Below are positions 22,877 through 33,967 of a stretch of 64,000 nucleotides of DNA, piece after piece. The stretch's first letter is position 1. Each line of letters opens with the position of its first letter. Where the stretch lies: the NCBI GenBank assembly GCA_030536315.1, contig JAUNQF010000003.1, positions 1-64,000 on the forward strand, given 5' to 3'. Below the pieces are notes generated by a model. That model was not told the origin of the DNA and ran no database searches. It was given only the letters and a program-made list of their open reading frames with translations. The stretch comes from Coriobacteriia bacterium (GTDB lineage Bacteria > Actinomycetota > Coriobacteriia > Coriobacteriales > Eggerthellaceae). Both the position numbers and the translations under genes were made by a program.

Positions 22877-23500
22877 TTATCGTAAGTTGAATATAAACAA
22901 GACTATCAATATTATCACGAACAAAAAGAAGAAGATGCTTGCTATGTAACATCCTGGTTTTCGTTGGCGGCCGGCTTCGATGATTTTTTCCATGAAGCTT
23001 TGTTTGTTCTTTAAGATTACTGTGCCTTTTTCGAGCTCAGGAGCTTTCAAGAACTTCGTAATTTTAAATGCGCCATTACTTTTAACAATTTCTTTGCATT
23101 CGAATTCATCAAGGCAGATATCTGGTCGTGATCCTCTTGTTAATTTTTCGCTAACGCGACTCACAAAGTTTTCATATGCTTGAGCTTGCTGTTTTGGATA
23201 AGCTATGATCAAAAATTCTGCAGAATGTTTACTTTGGGGCTCGCAGTAAAATACGCAACTCAATAAGGCAATTACATCTAAGTCTTTATTGGTCCATAGT
23301 TTTATAAGCTTGGACTTTTCTTCTGAAAGCTCTGCCACATCATAATCAAATTTATTTTTTATTTTTACAACTTTGCTTTTTGAGTTAATTTTTAATTTGA
23401 AGAGGTCTCCACATAGCGAATTAGAACTGGTAAGCTGGGCTGCCTGCTTTTTGTTTTTAGGATTTGCCAGAATATATTTTGCAAAATTTTCTTGCCGCAT
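22877..23500 (-). CDS. Uncharacterised protein with a C-terminal membrane anchor
   Basis: A 207-aa protein I do not recognise. Most of it is soluble and mixed alpha/beta, with Lys-rich segments; the last 30 residues hold one strongly hydrophobic helix (YIASIFFFLFVIILIVLFIF), suggesting a tail-anchored topology. The ATG at 23500 is preferred to a TTG at 23533 that would overlap mfd. It is divergent from mfd across only 20 bases, so one promoter must overlap the other gene. Confidence 0.6.
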   Translation of the reverse strand: MRQENFAKYILANPKNKKQAAQLTSSNSLCGDLFKLKINSKSKVVKIKNKFDYDVAELSEEKSKLIKLWTNKDLDVIALLSCVFYCEPQSKHSAEFLIIAYPKQQAQAYENFVSRVSEKLTRGSRPDICLDEFECKEIVKSNGAFKITKFLKAPELEKGTVILKNKQSFMEKIIEAGRQRKPGCYIASIFFFLFVIILIVLFIFNLR

Positions 23501-23520
23501 AGGCGGTATTTTATCATAAA

Positions 23521-26500
23521 ATGTTACACGCAATGATTCAGGAAATTAGCAACATATTAAGAGGTTCCAATGAGCTTAAGCCTTATTACAGTAAGCTTGA
23601 TAACGGTGAGGATGCTTCGCTTGCCGTTGTTACTTCGGCAAGACCTTTAGTTGTGGCAACCGATTTTATGACGAAGAAGAAATCGACTTTTGTTGTTGTA
23701 GCAGGCGAGAAGAATGCTAAAGTTTTTGCAAACGAGATAAATTCTTTCATTCCGGGGACAGGGTTGCGTTTAGCAGGTAATACAGAGGCGTTGTGGTGCC
23801 TTCGCTCTGGCAAGCCTAAAATTGTGGTTGCTTCGGCTTCGGAGGTTTTAAGAAAAATACCCGACACGGACATTGCTAAGCTTAAGCCCTTAACCTTGAA
23901 AATTGGAATCGAGATTGAGCGTAACACTCTTTTAGAAAAACTTAAAAGCTTTGGCTATACGCGCCTTGCGGTGTTGGATGGTCCTGGAACATTTAGTGTT
24001 AAGGGTGGCACCATTGACATTTTCCCAGCGCAGTTAAGATATCCCGTTCGAATTGATTTTTTTGGTGACGAAGTCGAGGACATCCGCCGCATCGTGCAAA
24101 CCACTGGGCAAACCATTAATTCGCTGAAAAGTGTTGAAATCTTTTTTGCAAAGTCAAGTGAAGAGTTTGAAAAAACAATCCAGCTGCAAGATATGTTAAA
24201 TAAAAACACCGTCGTATATTTTGATGAACCGCGTGGTGTGCTTGACGACATGCGAAATTATTATGACAGTTTGGGTAAGACAATTAAGATGTCTAAAGCA
24301 GACAGGAAAACCTTTTACATGAATCCGCTTGATGTTAACATCGCTAATAATCAAAATGTTTCACTTGTTTCAATTATGCAACGAGGTATTAATCCAGATG
24401 CGAAGTTGACCTTGAAGCGCCCGCCTCGTCATAAAAGTATCGATGAGTTGCGAGATGCTTTGCCAGGTTATAAGTTGATTACTGAACTGCCTGTTAACAT
24501 GACTTATTTAATTCCAGACGGCAAGCTTGCTATTGTATGTAAGCAAGCGCCGAAGTATTTGGCTGGAACAAAGGGCGAATACTTCGATGTTAGCAAGCTT
24601 GATTTTGTGGACATTACAAAAATCACCTTTCCGTACAAACCAGGTGATTATGTTGTTCATTCATTTTATGGAATTGCGCTTTTTAAGGATATTGTTAAGC
24701 GCGAGATTGCCGGAAGCATTCGCGATTATTTGCTACTGGAATATGCTGAAAAAGATAAGCTTTATGTACCAATTGAGCAGTTTGGTCGCATAACAAAGTA
24801 TGTTGGTCCTCAAGGGACGAAGCCAAAAGTTACCCGTCTTGGTACTGCCGATTGGTCAAAAGTTATGAGCAGAGCTCGTGTTGCAACGCGTCGTATGGCC
24901 TTCGATTTGGTTGATGTTTATAGTCGTCGTGCGCTTGCAAAAGGACATGCCTTCGCGGCCGATAATGCCAAGCAAAAAAAGATGGAAGCCGATTTTCCAT
25001 ACCTTGAAACCGGCGATCAAATGAAGGCAATTAATGATGTTAAGTCGGACATGCATTCTCAAAAGCCAATGGATAGGTTAATTTGTGGAGACGTTGGATT
25101 TGGTAAGACCGAAGTTGCTCTTCGTGCTGCTTTTAAATGCGCCCAGGACAAAATGCAAGTTATGTTTTTGTGCCCTACAACTATTTTGGCGCAGCAACAC
25201 TACACAACTTTTTATAAGCGTTTGGATAGATATGGCATTAAGGTTGAAGTTTTAAGTAGGTTTAAATCTGCGAAGGAAAGCAAGCAAATTGCCGAAGATT
25301 TTGCAAATGGCAAGCTTGATGTTTTAATTGGAACGCACAGATTGCTGTCGCGCGATATTAATCCTAAAAATTTAGGCCTAATTATTATCGACGAAGAACA
25401 GCGCTTCGGAGTTGGACATAAAGAGCAGCTGAAAAATTTCCGCGATAGCGTCGATGTACTTACACTCACGGCCACGCCAATTCCTCGTACTATGCAAATG
25501 GCAACTTCGGGCGTTCGTGATATGAGCATTATTAACACGCCGCCAGACAGTAGAAAGGCTGTTGAAGTTCACGTTGGTGAGTGAGATAGCGATATTGTAA
25601 GTGAAGCGATTCGCCGAGAAATTGAGCGTGGTGGTCAGGTCTACTATATTAGTAACAGGGTTCGCACAATTAATGATGCTGCTAATAGGGTTGGGCTTTC
25701 CGCTGGCGAGGCCAGGATTGGTGTTGTGCATGGTCGTATGAAAAAAGATCAAATTGAAACTGTTATGGAAGATTTTAGTGCAGGGAAGTTTGATGTTTTG
25801 GTCTCAACCACAATTATTGAAAACGGAATTGACAATCCAAACACCAACACGCTTATCATCGAAGACAGCGAGCGGCTTGGCCTCTCACAAATGTATCAAC
25901 TTAAAGGTCGCGTTGGTCGAAGCGTTGAGCAAGCCTACGCGTATTTTATGGTTCGCAATCCTAATATTTTGACCCAAGAAAGTGTTGAGAGGCTGAAAGC
26001 CATTGATGAGTTTACGGATCTTGGAAGTGGCATGCAAATTGCAATGCGAGATCTTGAAATTAGGGGAGCTGGAAATTTCTTGGGTGCTGAACAAAGTGGA
26101 AACTTAAGTCATGTTGGTTTTGACCTGTTCGCTCAAATGCTTAAAAGTGCTGTTGAGAACACTCAAAACTACGAGTCTTATAACAAGCAAGATACTCAAG
26201 ATTACCTTGAGCCTTCAATTTCAGACGTGGCAGTAAATATTCCAGGAAGCGCATTTCTCTCAAACGAAGTAATTCCTGAAATTGAAAAACGAGTTATGTG
26301 ATATAGAAGATTTTCTTCTGCTAGGTCTTTAGAAGAAGTCTTCGCTCTCGAAAAAATGCTTCGCAGGGAGTACAAAGATCTAAACGAGACTTGCGAAAAT
26401 TTCATATTTAAAAATGCAATTGCTGCTGTTGGTTTAAAGCAAGGTTTCAACTTAATTTCTGTTATTCGAGGCAATCTTGTTTTGGAAGGCAAGAAATTAG

Positions 26501-26652
26501 CCCCAACAATGGTTGCGCAGCTTCGTCAAATTGAGGGAAGTTACTATGAAAGAAAATATAAAACCACCATTCCTCTTGACAGGATTATCGATAAGGATCC
26601 AGACCTTCTCTTTGGGCAAATTTTCGACTTTCTAATCAACTGAGATTTTTAG
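23521..26652 (+). CDS. mfd: Mfd transcription-repair coupling factor
   Basis: DNA translocase that removes stalled RNA polymerase and recruits UvrA; 1043 aa, about 100 shorter than E. coli Mfd, with the reduction in the N-terminal UvrB-like part. A CarD-like RNAP-interaction domain (PGDYVVHSFYGIALF, about residue 375) precedes the helicase with Walker A GDVGFGKTEVALRAAFK (about 523), DEEQRFGVGHKE and GRVGRSVEQAYAY. The C-terminal TRCF domain completes it. TGA is read through at residues 688, 927 and 1041; the last makes the protein end in Trp-Asp-Phe before TAG. A second ATG (23533) is possible. Confidence 0.95.
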
Positions 26653-26653
26653 T

Positions 26654-26727
26654 TGGCTGGAGTGGAAGGAATCGAACCCTCACATACGGCACCAGAAACC
26701 GCTGTCCTACCGTTAGACGACACTCCA
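26654..26727 (-). tRNA. tRNA-Gln (anticodon CTG)
   Basis: 74-base cloverleaf including an encoded CCA. Acceptor stem TGGAGTG/CACTCCA, discriminator G, T-loop GGTTCGATTCC, anticodon loop TTCTGGT with CTG in the middle. The anticodon stem has two G-U pairs. It lies one base after the mfd stop, on the opposite strand. Confidence 0.93.
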
Positions 26728-26749
26728 GTTTTGCTAAACAGAAGCGTTA

Positions 26750-28072
26750 TTATAGACAGAAACAAGGATTAATGCAAGCAGTATCTGTATAAGTTAGATT
26801 ATGCTTTTCAGGGTTTCCATATGCATCAAGAGTCATTACGTTATATAGATTGTCAGGGTATACAGTTCGCTCTAGTACTCTATCTTGATTAAAACCTGCA
26901 TCTTCAGGATATCCGTTAAACAGACCAACTCATTTTTCAACAAATTTTATTGCGCTTTCAAAAATTGTAGGATATTTAATTTCTTTATTGTTAAAAATTC
27001 AGTCATATCCTTCGTCAGTAACGCTTGAAAGAACAGGTCCAGGTCATACTTGATCTTCTACTGGCACACTTTTTATTGGGTCCCAATATATTATTTTATG
27101 CCAGTTTGACAACCAATACCAATTGTCATGATCTATGTATTCATATTTCGAACCTTCAGTTGGCCAACCCTTATATCCTTTACCACCAAGCTCAGTGTAG
27201 CTTAGCAAGAATAAACTATCTGTGCTATCAGATGTTGAATTATTATATTTTACTCAGTCGTCATCGTCTCCAAATGCCAATGCGTATTTTTTCTTGACAT
27301 TAGTAATTTTATCCGTTAATTCTTTTGGAAAGCATTTAAAAATTTCTCCATTTTCTTGTAGCTTTTCACGAATTGATGAAGATTTCCAATTTACTGCATA
27401 GTCTTGATTTGCATTACCATAAGCATATGAGATTGGCAACGTATTTACTGGTGCAAACGTTAATCCAGCTGGCTTTCCATCAGATTTTAGATCGTGACAA
27501 ATACCAATAATTCGGTAATGAAGCGTTTCTGTAACAAGGCCTTTTTTGAATTCTACATCTTTTGTGTCGCCAGCATCTGCCATTGTCTTAAATGTTTCGT
27601 AGTATTCCGAAGTACTTTTTTTTGTTGTGGGGTTTCATTTTTGGCTTATATCTTCAGCAATATATTTTAAATCTTCTCAAGTGTATTCATTAATACATGT
27701 GTTTTCAGTTCAGATAGCAGGAATGGTCGTGTCTTTTGATAAATTTCCTCTGTCCGGAGTATCCCAGTAATTAAACTTAAAACCAAGTCTGGAAATTTTG
27801 GTTTTTTCTCATTCTTTCATGATTGTATCGAAGTTTGTCCCTTCGTCAAAGTTCTTTGTGTATAAACTGCTTTTTTCAGTCCATCCGCTTGGTTTAGCAC
27901 TGTCAAGCACTCCGCCTGCTAAATCTACAGAAACTGTGTAAGATTGATTTTGTTCACTTTCAACTTCACTTGCATTTGCCTTGTTAAGAACAAGTGAAAA
28001 AAGTACAGCCGCAATACAGATTGTCGAGATAAGCGAAATTACTAGAATCTTATTTAGCTTAGTTATTTTCAT
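26750..28072 (-). CDS. Secreted protein with InlB-type beta-repeat and DUF6273-like domain
   Basis: A 440-aa exported protein. The signal peptide (MKITKLNKILVISLISTICI onwards) ends near ANA at about residue 35. Residues about 45-120 resemble an InlB B-repeat/Listeria-Bacteroides repeat: a VDLAGGVLD strand, FDEGTNFDTIMKEW, then IPAIW. The central and C-terminal part resembles DUF6273 (NWKSSSIREKL, FLLSYTELGGKGY), a domain common in Clostridia and relatives with no known activity. Many Trp are TGA. The start at 28072 follows GTGAGGA. The upstream SusD-like gene ends 2 bases before this start, so the pair is an operon and likely acts together at the cell surface. Confidence 0.72.
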
Positions 28073-28073
28073 A

Positions 28074-29798
28074 TTAGTCCTCACTTTCTACTCAGCCAGG
28101 ATTTTGTCAGTATTGTCAGTCTACGCCAAGCAGCAGCATCGTATCTTGTGGTATTTGTAAGAATGATTTATTATTTATATTTTCTGGCTTATAGGCCTCA
28201 AGGTTAACATCTGGCGTTCCTGCTTCCATAACTTTAACATCCTTCGAGTATTTAATTATGTATTCTGAATGTGGCCAACCGTTTACTTTGCAAAAAAAGA
28301 TATAGTACCAATAACTATTTGCTTCAAATGCAGTTTCTTTTTGTATGAAACTATACAACTCTTCTATAGTCCCCACAGAAATAGGTGACAATCCGGCTCT
28401 TGCCCTGAGTTTTTCTAATGTATAAAAGGCACCTTGTATATCTCCTTTTGCTGCAAGACAAAATGCCTTCATTATAAATATATCAGCGTACCTGAATATT
28501 TTATAATCTTGAGAATAGTTAGCTGGGGTTCCGTCCGCCAAACATAGCGGAGTGTATTTTCCAGGGAAAAATTCAGTACATTCATGCCAATCTAATATGG
28601 CTATAGGTCATTTTTCATCTTCCGTCATATGACTTTTTTCTGCCTCGATAATGCTTGTTGCGTATCTTGCATCAGAAGAGTCTGACTGAAACTCTTTTAC
28701 GAATATTGGAGATACGTTAAGCATGCCTTGTCCTTCGCCTGTACCTCGGTAACTCATGTTTCGGAGCCCCATATTTTGATATCATTTGCATGATTCCGGA
28801 TTTAATTCCTTGTCGTTAAATGTTATTGAGAAAATTGTCTCTCTGTCTTTATCGCCGGTTAAATATCCATCAAGTAGACTATCTAAAGTTCTTCCACCAC
28901 CCTGTTCGACATTATTTCTTGCGCATGCAGATGCTCAAAGACTTGCGTAATCAGGTAATATCTCATAATCTCCACTGGCAATTACGCTATCCGTGTATTT
29001 TACAACATGATCTAAAGCACTATTATCAAGATAACTTTGAGATCATGCATACATATACAAATGAGCGAGCAATGCCTCGGCTATGCACCTACTTGAAGCT
29101 CTATGGTTGTTATGTGCTGAAATTTTTTGTGGGGGTAGAATACCCCTGGCTTTTTCTAAGTCTTCTATAAGCATTTTAATAGTTTCTTCTGGGTTTCGCT
29201 TTTCTTGCATGACAGAACAAATCTCTTCGTATTGATAAAATTGAGTGCCGTCTAAATCATCTCTTAACATTGGAATTGGACCAAAAAGCTTCATTAAATT
29301 TAAGTAACAAAGTGAGCGTATTGTTTTAGCTTCATATTCATATTTTGCTGCAATTTCTGGGTCTTCAATACTGTATGATTCAGTAATTACTTTATTACAT
29401 TTAAGGATAGTGGCATAAAAATTATTTCATTCAGGTTCGAATAAATTTTTGTTATTGTCTGTAATATTTAAGTCAAGACGGTCAATGATACGCGCTTGCT
29501 TTCCGTCCGTGGTACCTCCACTTGCAAAAGTGAGTGGGTCTAAAAGTTCAGAAATCATATGCATACCAATACCGTCGTTATAAGCATGTGAAAGATATCT
29601 ATAGACCTCTTTCATGTCTTCTTCCAGAGCTTCTTCACTATTATTCGTATACCAGACGTTTCCTTCTTGGTTATCAGCTCAGGCTTTTAAAGTTCCAGTT
29701 TGTGACAAAGCAAAAGCCATAATCGATAAACTTGCAACTAACGAAATCGCAATAGCAACAATTTTTTTATGTGCGTTTAATCAAGACACAATGTTCAT
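28074..29798 (-). CDS. SusD/RagB-family secreted protein
   Basis: A 574-aa protein with the SusD/RagB fold signature. WNNFYATILKCNKVI near residue 120 and RSLCYLNLMKLFGPIPML near 160 are typical. So are the HNNHRASSRCIAEALLAHLY helix and, near 480, FRYADIFIMKAFCLAAKGD followed by LEKLRARAGL. SusD proteins bind glycans and pair with SusC porins in Bacteroidota outer membranes. Here there is a signal peptide with a cleavage-like AWA-D site but no lipobox Cys, and no SusC gene nearby. Several conserved Trp, including that of WNNFY, are TGA, so the gene has adapted to this code. RBS AAAGAGGGG. Transfer from Bacteroidota is an inference. Confidence 0.82.
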
Positions 29799-29872
29799 TT
29801 TCCCCTCTTTCCTTAAATAGCATGTATGTTTATTATATACAAATGTAGTGTTTGTCGTTCTTTTATTTTATA

Positions 29873-29901
29873 TTGCCAATTCGATTTTATGTTATCATAA
29901 T
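29873..29901 (+). promoter_or_regulatory. Probable promoter of the fructose PTS gene
   Basis: TTGCCA (29873-29878), 17-base spacer, CATAAT (29896-29901), 20 bases before the gene start. It lies in the divergent region shared with the susD-like gene. Confidence 0.55.
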
Positions 29902-29920
29902 TATCTAACAAAGGAGGATT

Positions 29921-32020
29921 ATGAAGATTGTTGATTTGTTGGATAAGCGAAGTGTTAAATTTGGAGTTGATGCTAAATCTAAAGAAGATGCAATTCGTCA
30001 AATTTGTCATTTAATGGCGGAATCAGGAAAAATTGATGATGTCGAAAATTACATTAGCGGCGTTCTTGACCGCGAAGACATCGCAACCACCGGTGTTGGA
30101 AATTTCATCGCAATGCCGCACTGCCAAGGTGATTTTATCAACAGTGCTGGTCTTGCTGTTATGAAGTTTAACGAGGGTGTAAATTGAGATTCGCTTGATG
30201 GTGAGCCTGTTAAACTTGCAATTTTGATTGCTGCTCCTCAAACATCTGATAATTTGCATTTGGATGTTTTGGCAAAGCTTTCTGGAATGCTGATGCATGA
30301 CGATTTTCGCGAAGGCTTGCTCAACGCAAAAGATGAAGCTGAATTCTACCAACGAATTGTTGATGCTGACAAGGAAGAGGAAGAAAAAGCTGCCGAAGAC
30401 AACTCAAACATAAACCCAGAAGGACCATTAATTTTAGCTGTAACAGCTTGTCCTACTGGCGTTGCTCATACATATATGGCTAAGGAAGCCCTTGAAACCA
30501 AAGCCAAGGAACTTAACATTAACCTTAAGGTTGAAACTGATGGTTCTGGTGGTATCAAAAATGAGTTGACCGATGAAGACATAAAGAAGGCTAAAGCAAT
30601 TATTGTTGCTGCAGATGCTTTCGTCCAAATGGGTCGATTCAACGGCAAGCCAGTCATTGAAGTTCCAGTTTCAAAGGCGATTGGCTCTCCTGATGTTTTA
30701 TTAAATTCTGCTGTAAATGATAATATTCCAAAATATAAGGCGGGGGCTTCGGAGGTATTTCAAATTGGCGCCGGCGATGGCAGAATGGAAGGCTCAAGTA
30801 AGGCCCACAATGTTTACAAGCACTTGATGTCTGGTATTTCTCACATGATTCCGTTCGTTGTTGCTGGTGGTATTTTGCTTGCCTTCGCATACATGATCGA
30901 TGGTCTTTGCGGATCTCCTAAAGACGGGCTTGAAATCGACGGTATTTATTACGCTTTTGGTTCAATTAATGAAGCTGCGAGAGTCTTGCATGACTTAGGA
31001 GCGACCTTTGGTCTTGGATTGATGTTACCTGTTCTTGGCGGGTTTATAGCTTACTCAATTGCAGGCAAACCTGGACTTGTTTCTGGATTTGTTGGAAGTT
31101 TCGCGGCAACGCAAGGCATGTATTCGGCACTTTATTATTATTCGCTACTGGTTTATGGTATTGATGCAGATAGCACATTGCAACTTGCAACCTCAAGTGC
31201 TGGTTTTATTGGGGCAATTGCTGCTGGTTTTATAGCTGGTTATTTTGTCAAGTTTTTGCAAAGAAAGTTTTCGAATTTTAGCAGAACGCTTGAGCCCGTG
31301 CGCGATATGTTAATAATCCCACTTATTTCAACAGCTTTTGTAGGTGCATGTATGTTTTTCTTGAATGCGCCATTCGGCCTGCTTAATATTTATCTTGGAA
31401 TTGGACTCCAAGTTTTAAAAGATGCAAATTTGATACTGCTCCTTGCTGCTCTCGTTTCTGCTTTGATGGCAACCGATATGGGAGGTCCAATCAACAAGGC
31501 AACACATTACTTCGTGCTAAGTCTTGTTACAACTTCTCTTGGTTCAAGTGGAACTCCAGAAATGCAAACGCTTGCCTGTCAGTTGATGGCTGCAAACATC
31601 GTTGGAATTATGGTTCCTCCAGTTGGTATTGCAATTGCAACTTGGCTTTTCCCTCAAAAGTTCACAGCAGCTGACAGAGTACCTTCGCTTGCAAACTTCT
31701 TCATTGGTCTCTCTGGTATTACCGAAGGCGCAATCCCATATGTTGCAATTAGCCCTGTAATTTTCATTTTCTGCTGCATGACAGGTGCTGCCGTTGGTGG
31801 CGTAATAAGCATGCTTTTGGGCATGGAAGCTATCGCTCCCGAAGGTGGAACAATCTCTTATCTTGTAATGGGCGCATCATGCTGGAAGGGTATTGTTGCG
31901 ACCTTCGCAGGTGCTTTTGTAACAGCAATTTTGATTGGTTTGCTCCGAAAAGATGTCGAGCCGCAATATGCTAAGTTAGGCAAGTGGAAAGGCATCCCAA
32001 TCGGACGCAAATTTAAATAA
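29921..32020 (+). CDS. Fructose-family PTS permease, fused EIIA-EIIB-EIIC
   Basis: Phosphotransferase-system transporter that imports and phosphorylates a fructose-type sugar; 699 aa. The EIIA domain has its phospho-His in IAMPHCQ (about residue 65), the EIIB domain its phospho-Cys in ACPTGVAHTYMA (about 178), and the EIIC membrane domain starts near 290 (HMIPFVVAGGILLAFAY). TGA at residue 89 falls in VNWDSLDGEPV, a Trp conserved in EIIA domains. AGGAGG precedes the ATG. No fructose-1-phosphate kinase or regulator is adjacent. The exact sugar is unproven. Confidence 0.92.
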
Positions 32021-32064
32021 TTGAAACGCTTGTTGTTGTGCTAAAATTACCGCTTGCTTAAAGT

Positions 32065-32141
32065 GGCCCGGTCGTCTAGCGGTTTAGGACGCCGCCCTCT
32101 CAAGGCGGAGGTCGCCGGTTCGAATCCGGTCCGGGCTACCA
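32065..32141 (+). tRNA. tRNA-Glu (anticodon CTC)
   Basis: 77-base cloverleaf with encoded CCA. Acceptor GGCCCGG pairs with CCGGGCT (one G-U), anticodon loop CTCTCAA has CTC in the centre, T-loop GGTTCGAATCC. TTGAAA and TAAAAT (15-base spacing) upstream may be its promoter. Confidence 0.93.
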
Positions 32142-32146
32142 CTTTG

Positions 32147-32285
32147 GATGCTTGGCCTAACGGCCTTCGCATCTAGCTTTCGCTCCGAAATAATTCTATC
32201 CATCATCTGCACCCTTGTTTTTTGACTCGCGTACGCAGTACGCGTCGTCAAAAAGGCGGGCACATCTGAAGGATACAATTATTTC
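32147..32285. repeat. Two nested hairpin structures downstream of tRNA-Glu
   Basis: GATGC-TT-GGCC-TAAC-GGCC-TTC-GCATC forms a compact hairpin (32147-32173). Next to it GAAATAATTCTATCC (32187-32201) pairs, with one mismatch, with GGATACAATTATTTC (32271-32285). This second stem encloses an inner stem of TTTTTGAC/GTCAAAAA and CGCGTAC/GTACGCG. The first may stop or process the tRNA transcript. The second resembles the long elements at 1316, 22751 and 37089. Confidence 0.58.
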
Positions 32286-32330
32286 TCGCTGTCTTTGCCT
32301 TAATCCCTATGATAAAAACATATTTTGATA

Positions 32331-32420
32331 TATAATAACTACACCAATCCGGGGCCAGGAAGTTTTTGTGGAGCCATACAAAAGTCCACTCCTGGTTCCA
32401 ATAATCTGAAAGGGTGTTTT
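32331..32420 (+). promoter_or_regulatory. -10 box and leader hairpin before the nuclease-like gene
   Basis: TATAAT at 32331-32336 has no clear -35. The short leader contains CCAGGA paired with TCCTGG around an inner TTTTTGT/ACAAAAG stem. AAAGGGTG serves as a ribosome-binding site before the ATG at 32421. Confidence 0.4.
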
Positions 32421-33164
32421 ATGAAAACTTTTGATAATTGCTTCTATGTAGGTAGCATTGATGAATTTAGAAAAGATAATTACGACAAAAATAATAACTG
32501 TGTTAAAAAAAGCTTTTTAGACAGCTTAGAAAAGAGATATAACAATATTTATCCTAATGGAAGAGACATAGATAATGAGAGAAAAGCATGAAAAGATTCA
32601 TTAAAACAAATGCATAATAGGTTTTCTTTTGAGGTTAAGAATACAAAAAAATTTATTTCTGGCAATTGTGGTGTCATGATTGAGTATGTATTCAAAAATT
32701 ATCCAGGTGAAATTGAGGATCACTGACATAGGGCTGATTTTATTATTTGTGGTCGACAAAAAGAAAATATCAATATCATTGTCATTGAATTAAAAAGCTG
32801 AAGTAAAGATGGTAAGTGTATTAGTATGTTGAAAAGTTGTAATAAGTGAGCAGATTCAAATCATCCCATGAATCAAGTTTTTAAATACCAAGATATTATA
32901 AAGAAAAGCAATAAATATGTTAATGAAGATAATGTAAATGTATATAGTTGCGCTTATTTACACAATATTCAAAACAAAAATATTGATTGGATCCGAAATA
33001 AAGTTCCCGCTGGCAACATGAGCAAATTATTTTTCTGCGGAGAAGGCAATGATATGAAACAATGAATCTATGACTTAACTATAGATACAAGTGAAAATGA
33101 GGGCAAAGAAATTGCATCTAAGTTTCTTAACTCAGAGATTATTAATCTTGACTTAGATAGTTAA
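32421..33164 (+). CDS. Stand-alone PD-(D/E)XK nuclease-like protein
   Basis: A 247-aa protein. The core HRADFIICG...NIIVIELKSW (about residues 105-132) fits the D...ExK catalytic pattern of PD-(D/E)XK nucleases. The following HPMNQVFKYQDII and CAYLHNI segments resemble the N-terminal domain found ahead of DUF2075-type helicases, but no helicase domain is attached here. Five of six Trp are TGA (32589, 32724, 32802, 32847, 33063). Under the standard code the gene would be in fragments. No signal peptide. It overlaps the convergent metallophosphatase gene by 12 bases. Possible roles are defence or DNA processing; neither is shown. Confidence 0.6.
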
Positions 33165-33770
33165 TTTTAGTATCGGGATAATTTTACTTTCGAGGGTGGA
33201 GCCGTCGATGTAGTAGTGGTTGTGACCGTCGTGGTAGATGTCGTGGAAGTTTGGGTCGCCGGAGATTGTTGAAGTGCCTATGTGGCCGGCGATAATATTC
33301 ATGTCTAGATTTGGAGTTTGACCGATTGAGGCTGGGTATTTATCTGTGAAATAGTGTTTGGGAGTGCCAACTTTTCAGAGGTCGCCGCCTTCTTCGTCGA
33401 TTCCTGCATGAACAAAGATGTTGTTTCCTTCAACGTGGTAGAGCTTTAGAGTTTTGAATCACTTAAGAATTATTGCTTCGATATTTTTGTCGTATTTTTC
33501 GGTTGGTTCAATTGGCGTTCCGTTTTCGATGCAATCTCGTTCGTGATTTCCCATAAGCGTTATAACGCGATCTGTCCCGTATTGTTTTTGGAGCTCCATT
33601 ACTTTTTTGCAGACTTCGTAGTTTCCATCGCCTCCATGGATGTAATCTCCAAGAAGGATAAGTTTGGAGTCTTCGTTATCTAATGATTTTTTAATTTTTG
33701 ATAGAGCAGTAGTGAACTCTTTATAGCATCCATGTATGTCGCTCATACAAAAAATTTTCATATCAATCAT
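33153..33770 (-). CDS. Calcineurin-like metallophosphatase
   Basis: Phosphoesterase of the PP2A/ApaH type, 205 aa. Metal-binding motifs are present in order: MSDIHGCYKEF (DxH), LLGDYIHGGDG (GDxxxxG), LMGNHERD (GNHE), then VHAGIDEEGGDLW and GHIGT with late His ligands. The start MKIFCMSDIHG is either at 33770 or, three codons on, at 33761. Two TGA codons (complement at 33459 and about 33378) are Trp. It could act on phosphoproteins or dinucleoside polyphosphates. The gene overlaps the 3' end of the nuclease gene. Confidence 0.85.
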
Positions 33771-33932
33771 AGAAAATTATAGACTCAAAATAAGATATTT
33801 TTAGCAAAAATTAGGAAAATTTTAGAAAAAATATTGATTTTTTTGAAATTGCCATTATAATAATATCTCATAATATCTCATTAATAGACCAAGTCAAACA
33901 AAGTTTTCCAAAAAAATATTTTTTAAATTTAC

Positions 33933-33961
33933 TTTACAAATGTTTTTCAACACGTTATAAT
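33933..33961 (+). promoter_or_regulatory. Strong sigma-70-type promoter for the clpP2 operon
   Basis: TTTACA (33933-33938), exactly 17 bases, TATAAT (33956-33961). Transcription would start near 33968, leaving a leader of about 160 bases before clpP2. The upstream 160 bases (33771-33932) are very AT-rich and show no gene; they also hold the promoter of the divergent phosphatase. Confidence 0.8.
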
Positions 33962-33967
33962 GCGCTT

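Noticed and set aside
32084-32278. Minus-strand reading frame of 64 codons over tRNA-Glu with a SPDRIRTGDLRLERAAS ending
   Set aside because: This is the well-known false protein read from the antisense of a tRNA and its flanks.
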